61,039 bases of DNA from FLUQ01 sp031550605. Its GTDB lineage: Bacteria > Desulfobacterota > Desulfovibrionia > Desulfovibrionales > Desulfovibrionaceae. The stretch covers positions 1 to 61,039 of the forward strand of contig JAVBOK010000023.1 of NCBI GenBank assembly GCA_031550605.1. Direction: 5' to 3'. Of this stretch, positions 36,044-51,000 are shown in pieces. The number at the start of each line of letters is the position of its first letter. Position 1 is the first letter of the stretch. The position numbers were made by a program, and so were the translations under genes. A model generated the notes under the pieces. The model worked only from the letters and a program-made list of their open reading frames with translations. It had not been told where the DNA came from and searched no databases.

Positions 36044-39000
36044 TTATCCGTACAGTTTGGCGATGCTTTCCCGGGCCTGGCGGAACAGGGCGCCCATGCC
36101 GCTGTTCGCGATCTGGTCGTTGAATCCTTCCGCGCCGGGCAGGAAAAAGGCGGCATCCGGCCGCGGCGTTCCGCCCCGATCTTCCGCCGGGGCCTCGGGC
36201 GCGGCGGCGGACCGGTCAACGGGCGGGGCCGCCGGGGTGTTTTCCCGCAGAAGGTCCGGGCTGTCCGTTTTCGGTTCGGTCAGGGCATCCACGACGTTCA
36301 GGCGGAACAGGGCGGTGGCGCTGTTGTTGTGCCGGTCCCTGGCCACGATCTTGATCACCAGCGGTTTGTCCAGAGACTGATCCGGCTTGCCGCTGAAGGT
36401 CAGGGTCTGTTCGTGCCAGGTCAGCCAGGGGGGCAGGGGCCTGCCGTCCTCCAGGGTCACGGTGTAGTACAGCCGTTCGCTCTGGTCCGAATGCCGGAAC
36501 AGATCCCGGGGCAGACTCAGGGTCTGGCTGTAGCCGGTATGGATGACCCGGTCGTCCATGGACGCCGTCAGTGTGATCGGCTGCCGTTCGGCGTTTCTTT
36601 CCAGATGTTCCAGGGTCTGCCGCAACTGGTCCAGGCCGTGGACCACCGAGTTCGCGATGGCTTCTTTGGCCGATTGCACTTCCAGCACCACGGGTTTTGG
36701 AGTGGCCAGGTCGTGCGGGTTGTCGGGGGGCGGCGCATGGCGCGCCCCCGCGGGCATGATGGGGGCGGGGTCCTGCGGGCAGGTCACGCAGGAGGGCTGG
36801 GGCCGCCCGATGACGATGCGCAGGGTCGCCGTGCTGGAATACTGGCCGTCGGAAATGGTGTAGCTGACGACATCCGTCAGCGTGCTGCCCGGCTTCATGC
36901 CGTTGACTAGCGGGTTGGTCCTGTCCACCGTATAGGTGTACGACCCGTCGGGGTTGATGACCAGGATGCCGTACGCGGCCGCGTCGAAAGCGCTGACTCT
37001 CAGGGACGGGCCGTCATAATCCCAGTCGTTGGACAACACGTTGCCGGTGGCGGGCAGGACGGCGTCAAAGGCAATGATCCCGGCGTCGTCGTCCACGGCC
37101 ACGGGCGGATCATTGACCGCGACGATCGAAACCGTTTGTTTGAACGAGACCGTTCCGGACGCGTCGCCGGTTCTGTTGAGACCCTGGGGATACAGGCCGC
37201 CCCGTTCATAGTTGCCGTCGTCCACGGTCCACGCAAGCCGCACGGAAGCCGGCGGGTTGCGCGACTCATTCGCGTACGCGATGTTCCGCAATATGGCGTC
37301 GACTTTGTCGGCTGTGGCGTTGTTGTCGAAGCTCAGGGTCAGCGTGCCGCCGCTGTTGTGCGTCACAACGCCGTACGTCACGCCGTTGTAGACCAGGTTC
37401 GCGCCCTGATCCAGGGCGGCGAGCAGGGCCGTGTCGTGCGAGGTGAAGACGTCGTCCGCGTTCGCCCCGCCGTCGCGCCGGATGGTGACGGATGCCCCGT
37501 CCCAGTGCGCGCTGGACTGGGCATTGTCCAGATTGGCGTCCTTTACGGAAACGTTGGGGGCCAGCCGGCCCGCCGTGCGTTCGGTAACGGTGGCGGGATC
37601 GGGCGCCTGCGCGAATTCGGGGTAGTAGTTCCGGGGCAGAACCGTCACCCACAGCGGGATGATGCCGTCGGAAACGGCCGCCGTGCCGCCGCGGTTCGCG
37701 TCCGAGGCGTCATGGCGCCGGCCGGTGACCATGGTCCCGCTGGCGTTCGACGCGTCGACCAGGGCGAGGGAAAGACCGGAATGGGGCATGGAACCCACGG
37801 GAATGTCGTAGCCCGTGTCGTAGACGAAGCGGATTTTGGTGTCCTTGGCCAGATACAGCGCGTTGTCTTTGGACGCGGCGGTGATGGACACCCACTGGGC
37901 GCCGTCGTGGTACTGCCAGGTTCCCAGGGGGCCGGAGGAGACGCCGGTGACCAGCACGCCCTGCAGATCCTGGGCGTTGCTGCCGCCGGGGACGACGTCG
38001 CGCGAGTCCAGATAGGCGTATGTCCCGTTGTTTCCGCTCAGAGCCTGAGCCACGGTTTTTTCCAAAATAGCGGAACCGGGGCCGCTGTCGGGCCTGATGG
38101 CGCCGTAATACAGAAAATGCCCGCCCGTGCCGCCGTTGGAAAGCGGCGAATAGGCGTCCGGGTTCCAGAAAGGCGCGTCGTTGACCGGGTTGACCACGGC
38201 CCGCAGGCTGAGGGCATCGGCGGACAGCGGCGTCGCGCCGCCGCGCCGGGACGTTTCGACGACCGTGCCGCTGGCGGGCGGGGTGCCGGCGTAAGTTCCG
38301 GTGTTTTCCGCCAGATAGACCTTCAGGTCCGGCGGCGTGCCGTTCCAGTCCGGCACGGGCTGGAAGCGGACAAGCGCGCTTTCCCGGATGAACATGCCCG
38401 TTTCCAGGTTTTTCCAGGCCGCGCCGTCGAAGTACTGCCACGCGCCCTTGGCCGGGTCGCTCGTTACGCTCTGCACGACGACGCCGGCAAAGGAATCCGC
38501 CCGCGAGCCGTTCGCATTGGACGCCGCGTCATGCCGCGCGTCCTTCGCGTCGCTGAAGCGGCCGCCGAACAGGCTGCCCACGGTGGCGCCGGGCACGTCG
38601 TCATCTTCGTTGATGGCCGGGTACGGAACGACGGAGGCAGGGTTCACGGCCACCGGCGCATCGTTCACGGGATGGACCGTGATCGCGACGTTCAGGGTGT
38701 CCCGGGACAGCGGGCCGTCGGCCGTATAGGCCAGACCGGGTCTGTCGCCGCTGGCGTGGCCGGAGGGGACGGCGAACGCGCCGGAATTTTCCACCAGCCG
38801 GACCTTCAGTCCCGCGACGTCGCCGTTGCAGTCGGCGGCCGGCTGGAAGCGGATGCTGTCCGCGGCTTTGACGAACATGCCGGCGTCAAGGTTCAGCCAT
38901 TGCGATCCGTTGTAATACTGCCATGCGCCCTTGGCGGCCTCCGCTCCCGAGGGCAGGGCATCAATGATGATCCCGGCCAGGGTGTTGGCGCTGGATCCGC

Positions 39001-42000
39001 TGTTGCCCGCGCTGGCCGCTTTCTGGGCGTCGGCGGCGTCGTCAAGGCGGGATTCGAACAGGTCGGACACGAGGTGCCCGCCGTTGGCCGCCGGGGGAAC
39101 ATCCTCGGTCACCGGCGGAACAACGACCGCCGTGCCGGGGTTGATGACCAAAGGCGCGTCGTTGACCGCAGCCACCCGGATGCCGGCCTCAATGACGCCC
39201 GTCGAATAACGGGTCACCCCGCCCACGGCGGCGATTGCCGCCGCGTTGCCGTAATCCGCCCCGGGGTTGCCGCTGGCGGCGGCGGAAGAATCGATCAGCC
39301 GCACGGTCAGTTTGCCCGGTTCGCCGTTGAACCTGGCGGCCGGGTTGAAGCGCAGGTTCCAGCCTTCCCGCAGCGCGAACCCTTCGCCGGCGTTCAAGGC
39401 CGGGATATCCCGCCAGCCGCTGCCGTCGTCATACTGCCAGGTTCCCTGTTCCGCCGTGGCCGCGTTTCCGGTCACCAGCACGCCGGCAAAGGCGTCCGCG
39501 CCGGATCCGGCGGAATTGTCCCTGCTGTCGTCAAAACGGGGCAGAAAGAGGTTGGCGACAGTCTGGCCGGCGCTGGATGCGCCTTCGGTCAGCCCCGTCA
39601 GCGTCACGCCGCCGCCGTTGGCCACGGGCGCGTCGTTGACCGCTGCGACGGACGTTTCCAGGATCACCGTGTCGGAGGAATAGCGGGTTGTGCCGCCTTT
39701 TCCCTGGGGGTTCACGCCGGATCCGGTCAGGTTCACGCGGGTGAAGTCTCCGGGCAGGGCGTTGGTGCCGTGGGCGGGGTCCGCCGCGCTGCCGTCCACC
39801 AGGCGGACGGTCAGGGAACCGGGCGTGCCGTTCCAGTTCTCGGCCGGCACAAAGCGCAGGGCGCTTGCGGACGGCAGGAAAAAGCCGCTGGCTTCGCGTA
39901 TGCCGTCGGGCAGGGGTATCCACTCCGTGCCGTTGCTGTACTGCCACACGCCCTGGTCCGCCGTGGCCGCGTTGCCGGTGATGACTACCCCGGCCAGACT
40001 GTTCCGGGAGGATCCGCCGGCGGTGCCGGTCCGGTCGTCAGTGTCGTCGTTGAATTTCGCGGTGAAGAGGTCGCTTACGGATTTGCCCGCCGGGTTTCCG
40101 GCGTCTTCGTTGACCGCGGGCAAAGTGACCGGGACAGCCGGGCTGTCCACCGTGGGCGCGTCGTTCACCGCCCGCACGAACGTGTTCAGGGCAACGTCGG
40201 CCGCCGAGAAGCAGGTTGCGCTCCCGGTGGCGCCCGCGCCGCTCAGATCATGCACGGACGCGTTCAGCGCCGGCTTGCCGGGGTTGCCGTGGGCCGCGTC
40301 GGACGCGCTGGAATCCACCATGCGCACGGAAAGGGCGCCGGGCGTGCCGTTGAAATGTTCCGCGGGCACAAAGCGGATCTGCGTGCCGGCGTTCAGGTAC
40401 AGGGCGTTGTCCAGGGAACGGGCGCCGACGCTCAGCCAGGCCGAACCGGTGTAATACTGCCATTCCCCCTGGTCCGTTGTGGCGGCGTTGCCGACCACCG
40501 CAACGCCGCCAAAGGCGTTGGCCGGGGAATTCGCGCTGCCGATGGGGTTGCCGTTGCCGTCCTGCTGGTCCGCGGCGTCGCGGAAGACGCCGCCGAAAAT
40601 CTCGCTGAGCCGTTTGCCTGTCCAGTTGCCGTCGGTTCTGTGGCTATCTTCGAAATCCGCCGTCGCGCCGGGATTCGCGCCCCAGAAGTTCACTTCCCCG
40701 ACCGAGGCCGTGGGCGCGTCGTTTACCGGGCTGACCGTGGTCCGCAGGATAAGGGCCTCGCTGGAAACGGGGGTCGCGCCGCCGCGCCGGGTCGTGTCGA
40801 CAAGCGTGCCGGCGGCGGGCGAAGCGGCATACGCGCCGGTATTTTCCACCAGGTACACGGTGAGGTCGGGCGGCGTGCCGTTCCAGTCCGGTCCGGGCTG
40901 GAAGCGGATTTTCGTGTCTTTGCCGACGAACATGCCGGCGGCCAGATCCACCCAGCCCGATCCGGAGTCGTACTGCCATGCGCCCTTGACCGCGTCGTTG
41001 CTCACGCTTTGCACAATGATTCCGGCCAGGGAATCGGCCAGCGAGCCGTTCGCATTGGTGACGGCGTTGCGCTGCGCGTCTTGGGAATCATCAAAGCGGG
41101 CGCCGACAAGCGAGAGCACCGTGTGTCCGCCGTTCGCCGCGCCCGCGATATCTTCGGTCACGCCCGGAACAGCCTGCACTGCGGCCGGGGTCGTGACCTT
41201 CGGCGCATCGTTGACGGCGGCTATGCGGATGCCCGCGTCAATGGCGTCCTGCGAATAGCGGGTCACCCCGCCCACAGCCGCGATTGCCGCCGCGCGGCCG
41301 TAGTCGGCCGCCGGGTTGCCGTTCGCCGCCGCGGAAGAATCGATCAGGCGCACGGTCAGTTTACCCGGTTCGCCGTTGAAGTTTTCGGCGGGCTTGAAAC
41401 GCAGGCCCCAGGTTTCTTTCAGGGCAAACCCCTGGCCGGCGGCAAGGGCGGGGATGTCCCGCCAGCCGTTCACGCCGTCGTTGTACTGCCAGCTTCCCTG
41501 GGCCGCGCTTGCCGCGTTGCCCGTCACCAGCACGCCGGCGAAATCGTTCGCGGCGGAGCCGTTGGGGTTGGCGGCGGGGCTGCGCTGCGCGTCCGCGGAA
41601 TCATCGAAATGGGTGAGGAAGAGATCCGTGACCGTTTTGCCGGGGTTGGCCGCGTCGTTGGCCGGATCTTCGGCGATCGTGTCCAGCGCCACGGTGACGG
41701 GGCTGGAGCCGGTCACCACGGGAGCGTCGTTGACCGCCGCGACGGCGGCGCCCAGCGTGACGTCGCCGGCGGAATAGCGGGTCATCCCGCCCACGGCGCC
41801 GACGGCGGCCGCGTTGCCGAAATCGGCCGCCGGGTTGCCCGGAGCGACGGCGGAGGTGTCGATCAGGCGCGCGGTCAGCGTGCCCGGCTCTCCGTTGAAG
41901 TTGCCGACGGGCGTGAAGCGCATGCTCCAGTCGGCTTTCAGGGCAAAGCCCCGGCCGCCCGCCAGGGACGGGATGTCCTGCCAGCCGTTCGCGCCGTCAT

Positions 42001-45000
42001 TATACTGCCAGACGCCGTGGGCCGGGTCGGCCGTGTTGCCGGTCACGAGCACGCCGGCAAAGGTGGAGGCATCCGTGACCCCGTCCGCCGTGTCGTCGAA
42101 ATGTCCGGCAAAAAGATCCGTGACCGTCCGCCCGGCCGGTTCCGCCGTATCCTCGGTGACGGCGATCACGGGGCCGGGGATGCCGCCCCTGACCACGGGC
42201 GCGGCGTTGGTTTCGACGATGCTGACCGTCTGGGCGCAGAGCACCGTGCCGGAATCGTCGCCGGACTTGTTCAGGCCCTGGGGATGGACGCCGCCCGCTT
42301 CATAATTGCCGTCGTCGATCGTCCACTGCAGGGTCACGGAGGCCGGCGGGTGGGAGGAGGCGTTCGTGTAGTCAATCAGCCGCAGGATGGCGTTGACTTC
42401 CGTTGCCGTGGCCGTGCTGTTGAAAGTCAGGGTCAGTTCGCCCCCGCTGTTTCGGGTCACCGTGCCGCAGGTCACGCCGTTGTAGGTCAGACTGCCGCCT
42501 TCGGCCAGTGCTGAAAGGAGCGAAGAGGCGTGCGCGGTGAAGACGTCGTCCGCATTGGCCCCGCCGTCGCGTCTGATGGTTATCGACGCTCCGTTCCAGT
42601 GGGATGCGGACTGGGAATGGTCAAGGTTGATGTCCCTGACCGTCACGCCCGGGGCCAGTTGCCCTGGCGTGCGTTCAGCCACGGTGACCGGGGCCGGTTC
42701 AACGGTGAACTCCGGGTAATAGTTCCGGGGCAGCACCGTCACCCACAAAGGAACGATATCCGCCGAAACGGCGTTTGCGCCGCCGCGCTTCGCATCCGTC
42801 GCGTCATAGCGCGTTCCGGTGCTCATGGCGCCGCTGGCGTTTGACGCATCCACCAGGGCGAGAGACAGGCCCGAATGGGGCATGGTGTCCGGAGAAATCT
42901 GATAACTGGTGTCGTATTTGAAGCGGATCTGGACGTTTTTGTCGAGATACAGCGCCGTATCCTTGGAAAGAGAGGCCGGGACGATGTCCGTCCATCCGGC
43001 GCCGGCGTTATACTGCCATGTGCCCAGCAGGCCCGCCGGCGGGACGACGCCCGTGACCAGCACCCCCTGCAGGGCCTGGGCGCTGCTGCCGTCCGTGACG
43101 TCATCGCGCGTGTCCAGATAGGCGTATGCGCTGTCGCGGCCGTAGAGCGACTGCTCTATGCTCCTTGCCGCGGAGTATTCGCTGCCCGGCAGGTTATCGT
43201 TCGGCTTGATGGTGTCAAAGGCCAGAAAATGTCCGCCCGAGCCGTTGTTCAGCGGGGAATGGGCGTCCGGGTTCCAGAAGGGCGCGTCGTTGACCGGCCG
43301 CACCACGGCGCGCAGGGTGAGGGCGTCGGACGAGACGGCCGTGGCGCCCCCGCGCGAGGAAGCGTCCGCCTGCGTGCCGCTGGCGGGCGAAACGGCATAG
43401 GCGCCGGAATTTTCCACCAGGTACACGGTGAGGTCCGGCGGCGTGCCGTTCCAGTCGGTTGCGGGCTGGAACCGGATCGCGTCCGCGGCCTTGACGAACA
43501 TGCCCGTTTCAAGATTTTTCCACTGCGAGAGCGTGGTGTCGTAATACTGCCACGCGCCCTTGGCCGCGTCATTGGCCACGCTCTGGATAATGATGCCGGC
43601 CAGGGTGTCGGCCAGGGATCCGTCCGCATTGGTTCCGGCGACGCGCTGCGCGTCCCTGGCATCGCTAAAGCGGCTGTTGAAAAGACTTGTCACCGTGGCG
43701 CCGGGCACATCGTCGTCTTCATCAATGGCCGGGTAGTCGACGACGGTTGCCGGATTCAGGGCCGCCGGCGCGTCGTTCACGGCGTTGACCCTGATGTCCA
43801 CGGCCAGGACGTCCTGGCTTTGGGGGCCGTCGGCCGTGTAGGCCAGGTTCGGCTTTTCGCCGCTGGCGTGGCCGGCGGGATCGGCGAAAGCGCCGGAATT
43901 TTCCACCAGCCGCACGCTCAGGCCCGTGACCGTGCCGTTGTAGTCGGATCCGTCAGCGGGCTGGAAACGGATCGAATCCGTGGCTTTCACAAACATGCCG
44001 GCTTCAAGATCCACCCATGCCGATCCGTTGGAATACTGCCAGGATCCCTTGGCCGCCTGCGCGCCCGTGGGCAGGGTTTCGACGATGATCCCGGCCAGGG
44101 TATTGGCGTCGGATCCGGTGCCGCCCGCGCTGGCGGCTTTCTGCGCGTCTTTGGAGTCGTCGAAGCGGGGCGTGAAAAGAAAGCTTACCGTATTGCCGGC
44201 ATTGGTCGCGGCGGAGACATCCTCGGTCAGGGCCGGCGCGTTGAGGACCACAGAAGGAGTGGTGACCGAGGGCGCGTCGTTCACCGCTGTAATGTCGATG
44301 CCAACTTCAATGACGTCCTGCGAATAGCGCGAGGTTCCGCCGACGGCGGCGATGTTCGCCGCGGCGCCGTAGCTTGCCGCCGGGGTGACCGTGCCGTTCG
44401 TGGCCGAGGAATCGATCAGGCGCACGCTCAGTTTGCCCGGATCGCCGTTGAAATCGTCGGCGGGCTTGAAGCGCAGGCCCCAGGTTTCTTTCAAGGCGAA
44501 CCCCTGGGAGCCCGTCAGGGACGGGATATCGCGCCAGCCGTTCGTGCCGTCGTCGTACTGCCAGGTTCCCTGCCCCACCGTGGCCGCGTTGCCGACCACC
44601 AGCACGCCCGCGAAGCCGTTCGCGCCGGAGCCGCCTGTGACCTGATCCGTATCGTCATTGAAATGCGAAGCGAAAAGGTCCGTGACCGTCTTGCCGGGGT
44701 TGGCCGCGTCATTGGCCGGGTTTTCGGCGATCGTGTCCAGGGTGGCGCTGTTGCCGCCGACCACCACGGGCGCGTCGTTGATTGCCGTGACCGAGGTGCC
44801 CAGGGTCACCGTGTCTGCCGAATAGCGGGTGGTGCCGCCTGTACCCAGGGGATTCACGCCGGAACCCGTCAGGTTGACGAGGGTGTAGTTGCCGGGCAGG
44901 GCGTCGTTGCCGTGGGTCGCGTCCGCGGCGCTGTTGTCCACGAGGTGCACGGTCAGCGCGCCGGGCGTGCCGTTCCAGTTTTCAGCGGGCACAAAGCGCA

Positions 45001-48000
45001 GGGCGCTGCCGGAAGGCAGGAAAAAGCCGTTGGCTTCGCTCAGATTGTCCGGCAGAGCCATCCAGGCGTTGCCGGCGTTGCGGTACTGCCACACGCCCTG
45101 GTCGGTCGTGGCCGCATTGCCGGTGACCACAACCCCGGCCAGGGTGTTGGCGGTCGAGCCGTCCGGGTTGGTGGCGGCGTTGCGCTGCGCATCTTTCGCG
45201 TCAAGAAATCTGCCGTTGAACAGGGTGCTTATGGCGCCGCCGGCCGGGTTCGTTGCATCTTCGTTCACCGCGCCCAGGGTGGCCGAAGCCGCGCCGTTGA
45301 TCGTGGGCGCGTCGTTCACCGCCCGCACGAAAGTGCCGAGGGCCACGGCGCCGGAGGAAAAGCAGGTGGTGCCGCCGGTGGCGCCCGCGCCGCTCAGGTC
45401 ATGCACGGAATAGTTGGCCGCCGGGGTGCCGACGTTGCCGTTGGGGATATCGGCCACGCTGGAATCCACAAGGCGCACGGTCAGCGCGCCGGGCGTGCCG
45501 TTGAAATCGCCGTTCGGCACAAAGCGGATCTGGGTGGCGGCATCCAGATACAGGGCGTTGCCCAGGGCGCGGCTGCCGATGCTCACCCAGTCGCCCAGTC
45601 CGCCGTTCAGGGACGGATTGAAATACTGCCAGTCGCCCTGGGCCGTGGCCGCGTTGCCGACCACCACGACGCCGGCAAAGGCGTTGGCCGGCGAATCCGT
45701 GGTGCTTACGGCATTGCCGTTGGCATCCCGCTGGTCCCTGCTATCGAGGAAAAGGCTTTCAAACAGGTTTTTGACGGTCTTGCCGGTCCATGCGCCGCTG
45801 TCTTCAAAGTCCGCCGAGGTTTTGGCCGCGGTGGCGTCGCCCCAGAAATGCGTTGCCGCCGTCGAAGCCGAGGGCGCGTCGTTGACCGGCGTCACCGTGA
45901 CGGTTGTGTCCAGGCTGGTGAAGCGGCCGGTTCCGCCGACGCCGATGCCGTTGGCCGGAACGGCCTGCAGCAGGCCCGCGTCCTGCGGCGGCCTGCCGGT
46001 GTTGCCCAGGTCGTTGGCGTAGATCGTGACGTTCACCACGCCGTTGTAGTCGCCGACAGGCTTGTACTGCAGCAGGGCGAGGGCGGCTTCTATCTTGGAC
46101 CGTTCGGCGTAGATCTGCAGGGTCTGCCCGGCTTTGGCGTCGACGCCGTTATTGTTGACCACCGTCATTTTGTCCCACAGGGCCGGGTTGCCGCCGGACA
46201 GGGTCAGGTTGGTGATGGCGCTGGCGTCCAGGGTGCCGGAATTCACGGACAGGGACAGATAGATCTTGTTGTTGAAGCTGTCCGGATCGCCGAGCGTGAT
46301 GCCGGTAAAAATCTTGGCCGGCGCGGCGTCTTCCGTGACGGTCCAGGCGCCGGCGCTGACAGCGGGCGGATCGTTGCTTTCGCTGCAATAAATGGTGATG
46401 GTTTTCGTCGCGGCAAGCGGCGCGTCATTCGGGGCGCCGTTGCTCTGATTCGCTCCGGTGCCGGGGTCGGTGACGGCGATGGTCAGGGTGTCCGTGGCGG
46501 AATCCCAGTTGGTTCTGGAATACTTCAGATGCGCCAGGGCGGCGTTCACCTCGTCCAGGGTGCCGCGCAGGGTCAGGGTGCTTGTGCCTTCCGCCCCCGC
46601 GGAAAGCAGGCCGGCGGGCAGATCGTAGGACGGCGGGCCGGCCCTGTCGAAGCTGAGCGTGCCGCTTGCGGCCGTGAGCCGCGCCGTGATGGTGTTGTCG
46701 CGGAAGACGCCCGGGCCGGAAATGTCGATGTCGTCCAGGCCGATTTTCAAAACGGTTTCCTGCAGGTCCTTTCCGGTTCCGTTGAACACGGTGTTTTCCT
46801 GCAGGTACACGGCGGCCGGCGCGTCAATGACCGGCTCGTCGTTGGCCGGGGTGACCGTGATCACGAACTCGCCGTTCACGGCCAGCCCTGTCCGCGCCGG
46901 CCTGTTGCCGACGGCGGGTTCGTTGTATCTGTATGCTTCGCCAAGGGCGGGATTGTCCGCCGCCGTCTTGGTGACGCTGTCCGGCGCATCGCCGCTGTTG
47001 CCGTAATCCTTGTACGTGTACCGTATGGTGTCGGCGCCGTTGTAGTCGGCGTCCGGCTTGTACTTCAGGGTCGCCAGCGCCGCGTTGATGGCGTCCAGGG
47101 GGCCGGTGACGGTGAGGGTGCCGCTCCCCCTGCCGGCGACGGAAACTCCGGAGATGGCGTCCACCATCAGCGTGCCGTGCGCCACCGTCAGCGTTATGGA
47201 GTTGCCGCCGCGGCTGAAGGCGTCCTTGTCGGCAATGCGTATGGCCTCGCCGCTGGTTTTGTCCGTGACCGGCGTATACCCGCTGTCTTCGCGCAATGTC
47301 GCGTCCATCTGCGGGTCGTTGATGACCGGCGCATCGTTGACCGGGCTGATGTAGACGCGGATATTCCTGGCGTCGCTGTAAACGCCGCCCTTGTCGCCGT
47401 TGGGCTGCACCCAGTCGCCGCCGCTTTTGACGCCGTCGTGCACGACGATGTCTATTTTGATGTCGCCGTCGGGGTCGTAGGTGGTGCCTCCGTCAAGCAT
47501 CGTGCGCACGGTCACTTCGCTGAGGGCCTTGCTGACGGCGTCGTAACTGCCGACCAGGGTGATCGTGTCGCCGTTGCGGACCACGCTTGTCAGGGGAGGG
47601 TTGGCGCCGACCGGGTTGTAGTTTCCGTCATAGCCTTTGAACAGCAGGACGACCAGGTCAAGATTGATGGCGCCGAGATCGCCCTGCGACAGCGTGATGT
47701 CCACGGTCAGGTGGTCATTGGTGATGCCGGATCCGGGGTAGCCGGCGTCGCCGGGATTTCTGCCGCCGAAATCGGGATCCGCGACGGTGATGCCCTTGAT
47801 GATGATGCCGCCGGCGATGGAATCCACGTACAGCTGATCGTTGACAACGGTCAGCGTGGGCGCCTTGTTGACCGGATTGATGTCGATGAGCGCCGTTTCC
47901 GCGTTGGCGGAGGTGTACACGCTGTCGCTGACGTTGAACTTGAAGGAGTCCGCATGGTTTTCGGTGTCGTTGTGGGAATATTTCACACGGCCGGCGTCAA

Positions 48001-51000
48001 TGTCGGCCTGGGTGAAGACCGAGCCCACGCCCAGCACCTTGCCGTTCAGGGTGATCTGTCCGTACTGGGGCAGTTCGGCGAGGATGAACTGGATGGCCCC
48101 GGCGGAACCGTCCGGGTCCGTGAACCATATATTGTTCCGGGTCAGAACGACGGAAGATCCTTCGTCGACCGTGACGGTTTCGACAGCCTGGCCTTCCTTG
48201 CGTTCGGGGATGTCGTTGACCGGTTTGACGACGATGTTGACGGCCTGCTTCCCCTGGCTGACGGAAGCCTGGTTGCCGGCCAGCAGAGCCAGTTTTCCGT
48301 CGATGTATTGATAAAAATCATGATCGGCGTCGGTCGGCGCGATGCCCTTGTTGTCGGAGACAAGGTACTTGAACCCGTCGTAAAACTGCTCGGAACCGTC
48401 ATGCTGGTAGACCAGCTTTCCGGCGGCGATGTCGGCCCTGCTGATGACGGTGAACGTCTTGTCCGTGATGGCCGGATCCGTCGCCCAGCTGCTCCAGCCG
48501 CCGCCGGCCAGGATGGCGTTGAGGTCGGCGGGAGCGGTCGCCGTCACCCGCACCCAGACCGGGGACGCGGTCGTGCCGGTGTTGTACCAGAGCGTGCCGT
48601 GTTGGGGCAGGTCGGTGATGACGACGTACAGATCGTTGGGCGCGGAATAGCCGCCCGGATCGCGGGCGCCGCCCAGGTTGCCCGTGTCGCGGTCATGGAT
48701 GTTGAGCTGTTCCAGGGTAAGGGCCTTGCTGCCGCCGGGGGCGGTGTGGTCCACGGAAGCCTGGTCGGGAAAGGTCAGGCCCGCGCCGTCGGGGGCGCCG
48801 GTGCCGTGTTCGTGCACTTCCAAATCTTTTCCGGCGCGCGCTTCGGGGCTGTCGTTGCGCGGGGAAATGTCAAAAGCCTGGGTGAACCGGGTGGTGCGCG
48901 TGGCGGGGTTTTCCACCTCGTGCCGACCGTCGGACACGGAAAAGACGAAAGAATCGGTGAACTGCTCGCTGCCGTTGTGCAGATAGAAAATGCGGCCCGC
49001 GTCCACGTCGGCCTGGGTGAAGGAACCGCAGTGGCCGATGACGGCAAAGACGGCGCCGGGGTCATCAACACCCGTGCCGCCGGCCAGATACAGCAGGGTG
49101 CCGTGGCTGGCGACCTCTTCCACCCGGTAGGTCAGGTTCAGGCCCGTGGCGGAGGAATAGCCCGGCTGGTCGGTAATGTCGGGTCCGCTGGCGCCGTTGG
49201 TGAACCACGCGTGAAGTTTGGTTTTATCCAGCTGCACCCACCGGCCTTCCACCACGGCGGCCGTCCGGGTCGCGTCAAAATGGGGAACGGGGTCCACGGC
49301 GCTGCCGGTGCTGCCCCCTTCGCCGGCCACAATGTTCAGGCCCCTGATGTTCAGGGTGTGCTCGGTCAGTTTCCAGGCATAGACGCCCGATCCCGCGCCT
49401 GTTTCCACCCATGTGCCGATGCCGCCTTCATGAGAGCCGGCACCGCGCTCCCAGTTCGAGGGGGACGTATAGCCCGCCGGCAGGGGGTAGGGCAGGTCGG
49501 AATTGTCCGCCGGCACGGGCGTGGCGGTCATGGAGCCGTCGCGCACGGTGAAGGTGATGGTGCTGTTCAGTTCGGCGCCGTTGTCGTGGAACCACCAGCG
49601 GACGTTGCCGCTGTTGATGTCCGTCTGGGTTATTTTGTCGCCCACGCGGATTTCGCGGTATACCGGTCTGGTGCCGCCCTCGCCGTCGGGTTCCGTGCCC
49701 AGGTAGTAGACCAGCTTGCCGGCATCGCCGCCGGTGTTCGTAATGGTGTAGGTCAGGGTCGCCTGGGCGCTGTCCCTGTCCGCAAGCGTGAATACGTCGT
49801 TGCCCAGCACCACCGTGCGTGAGCCGTCAATGCCCGTAATGGTCGGCCGGGCGCCGGCCCAGAAGTCTTTTGCCGCCCCGGTGCCCCATTCCGGATGGTC
49901 GTTGTTGGGCCGGATGTTCAGCGCCAGGGTCTGTTCGACGGTCCGTTTGCCGGCGTCGCCTTCGCCGCCGCCGTCGTCGGTGACCTGGACCTTGAAGGTC
50001 ACGCTGCCGCCGTTTTCTTTGCCCGAATGGTTGAATCGCAGCCAGCCGTTCTGGATGGCCCGCAGCGAAAGCTCCATGCCCGCGCCGACCCGCGCGTAAT
50101 TCGTGCCGTCGGCGGAGTACCAGAACGCCCCCAGGTCCGCGGCGGGCAACTGGGTGAATTTCACGGTGAAGTCGGCGCCCGGCGCCTGATCGGGATCAAC
50201 GATGTTGAAGGAATAGGCGATGCCCTGTTCGCCTTCATATGCCCAGATGGTGTAGCGGGTGACCATCTGGCCGGTGATGGGGTCCACGCCCGTGCTGCTG
50301 TCCAGCCTGCCTTCCGGAATGATGCCGGCGCGCGCTTCCACCACGACGGAGGGCGGCTGGTTGGCCGGGTCGAGCGCGATATGCACCACGCCGCTGCGGG
50401 CGCTGGTCTGCGCGTCGCCCGCGCCGTCGTTGATCGTGTACCTGAAGGAATCCTTGCCGCTGCCGGGGGCAAGTTCCTCGCGCACCTGTTTGGCCGGATC
50501 ATGGATGTATTTGACGTTGTTCTGGTGGACATCCATCAGGGAAAAGGTGCTGCCCGCGCCCAGCTTGACCCAGTCGTTGCCGATTTTGCGCCACAGGTCG
50601 CCGTTGGCCGGCGCGCTGTCGATTTTTACCACCAGCTGGTACAGGTTGTTGTCCACGTCGAACAGGGCAAGGTTGCCGTCCGCGTCGGGAACCTGCCCCG
50701 TATACCCGTTGTGGAAATGGCCCAGAGTGAAAATGCCTTCTGCCGGTCCGGCGGTGCTGCCGTCGGGGTTCTGCAGCAGTTCGCCGACGTGGAGCTGCCT
50801 GCCCCGGTCGGCTTCCGCCGCCGGCTGCAGGGTGGGCGCATCGTTGACGGCCAGCACGTCGATGTCGAAGGTTCTGCTCAGGGTGCTGTCCGTCAGGCCG
50901 GGGTGCAGGTCCTTGACGGAAACCGCGAACGCCGCCTTGCCGTAAAAATCCTGTTCGCCCAGAAAATGCAGGTCGGCCAGGATGCCGTTGACCTGATCCA

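Noticed and set aside
37136..49822. Very long plus-strand open frames (1792 and 2315 codons) antisense to the adhesin
   Set aside because: They are shadows of the GC-rich, repetitive minus-strand gene; they are rich in Arg/Gly/Val/His with no domain structure, while the minus frame encodes ordered Ig-like modules.
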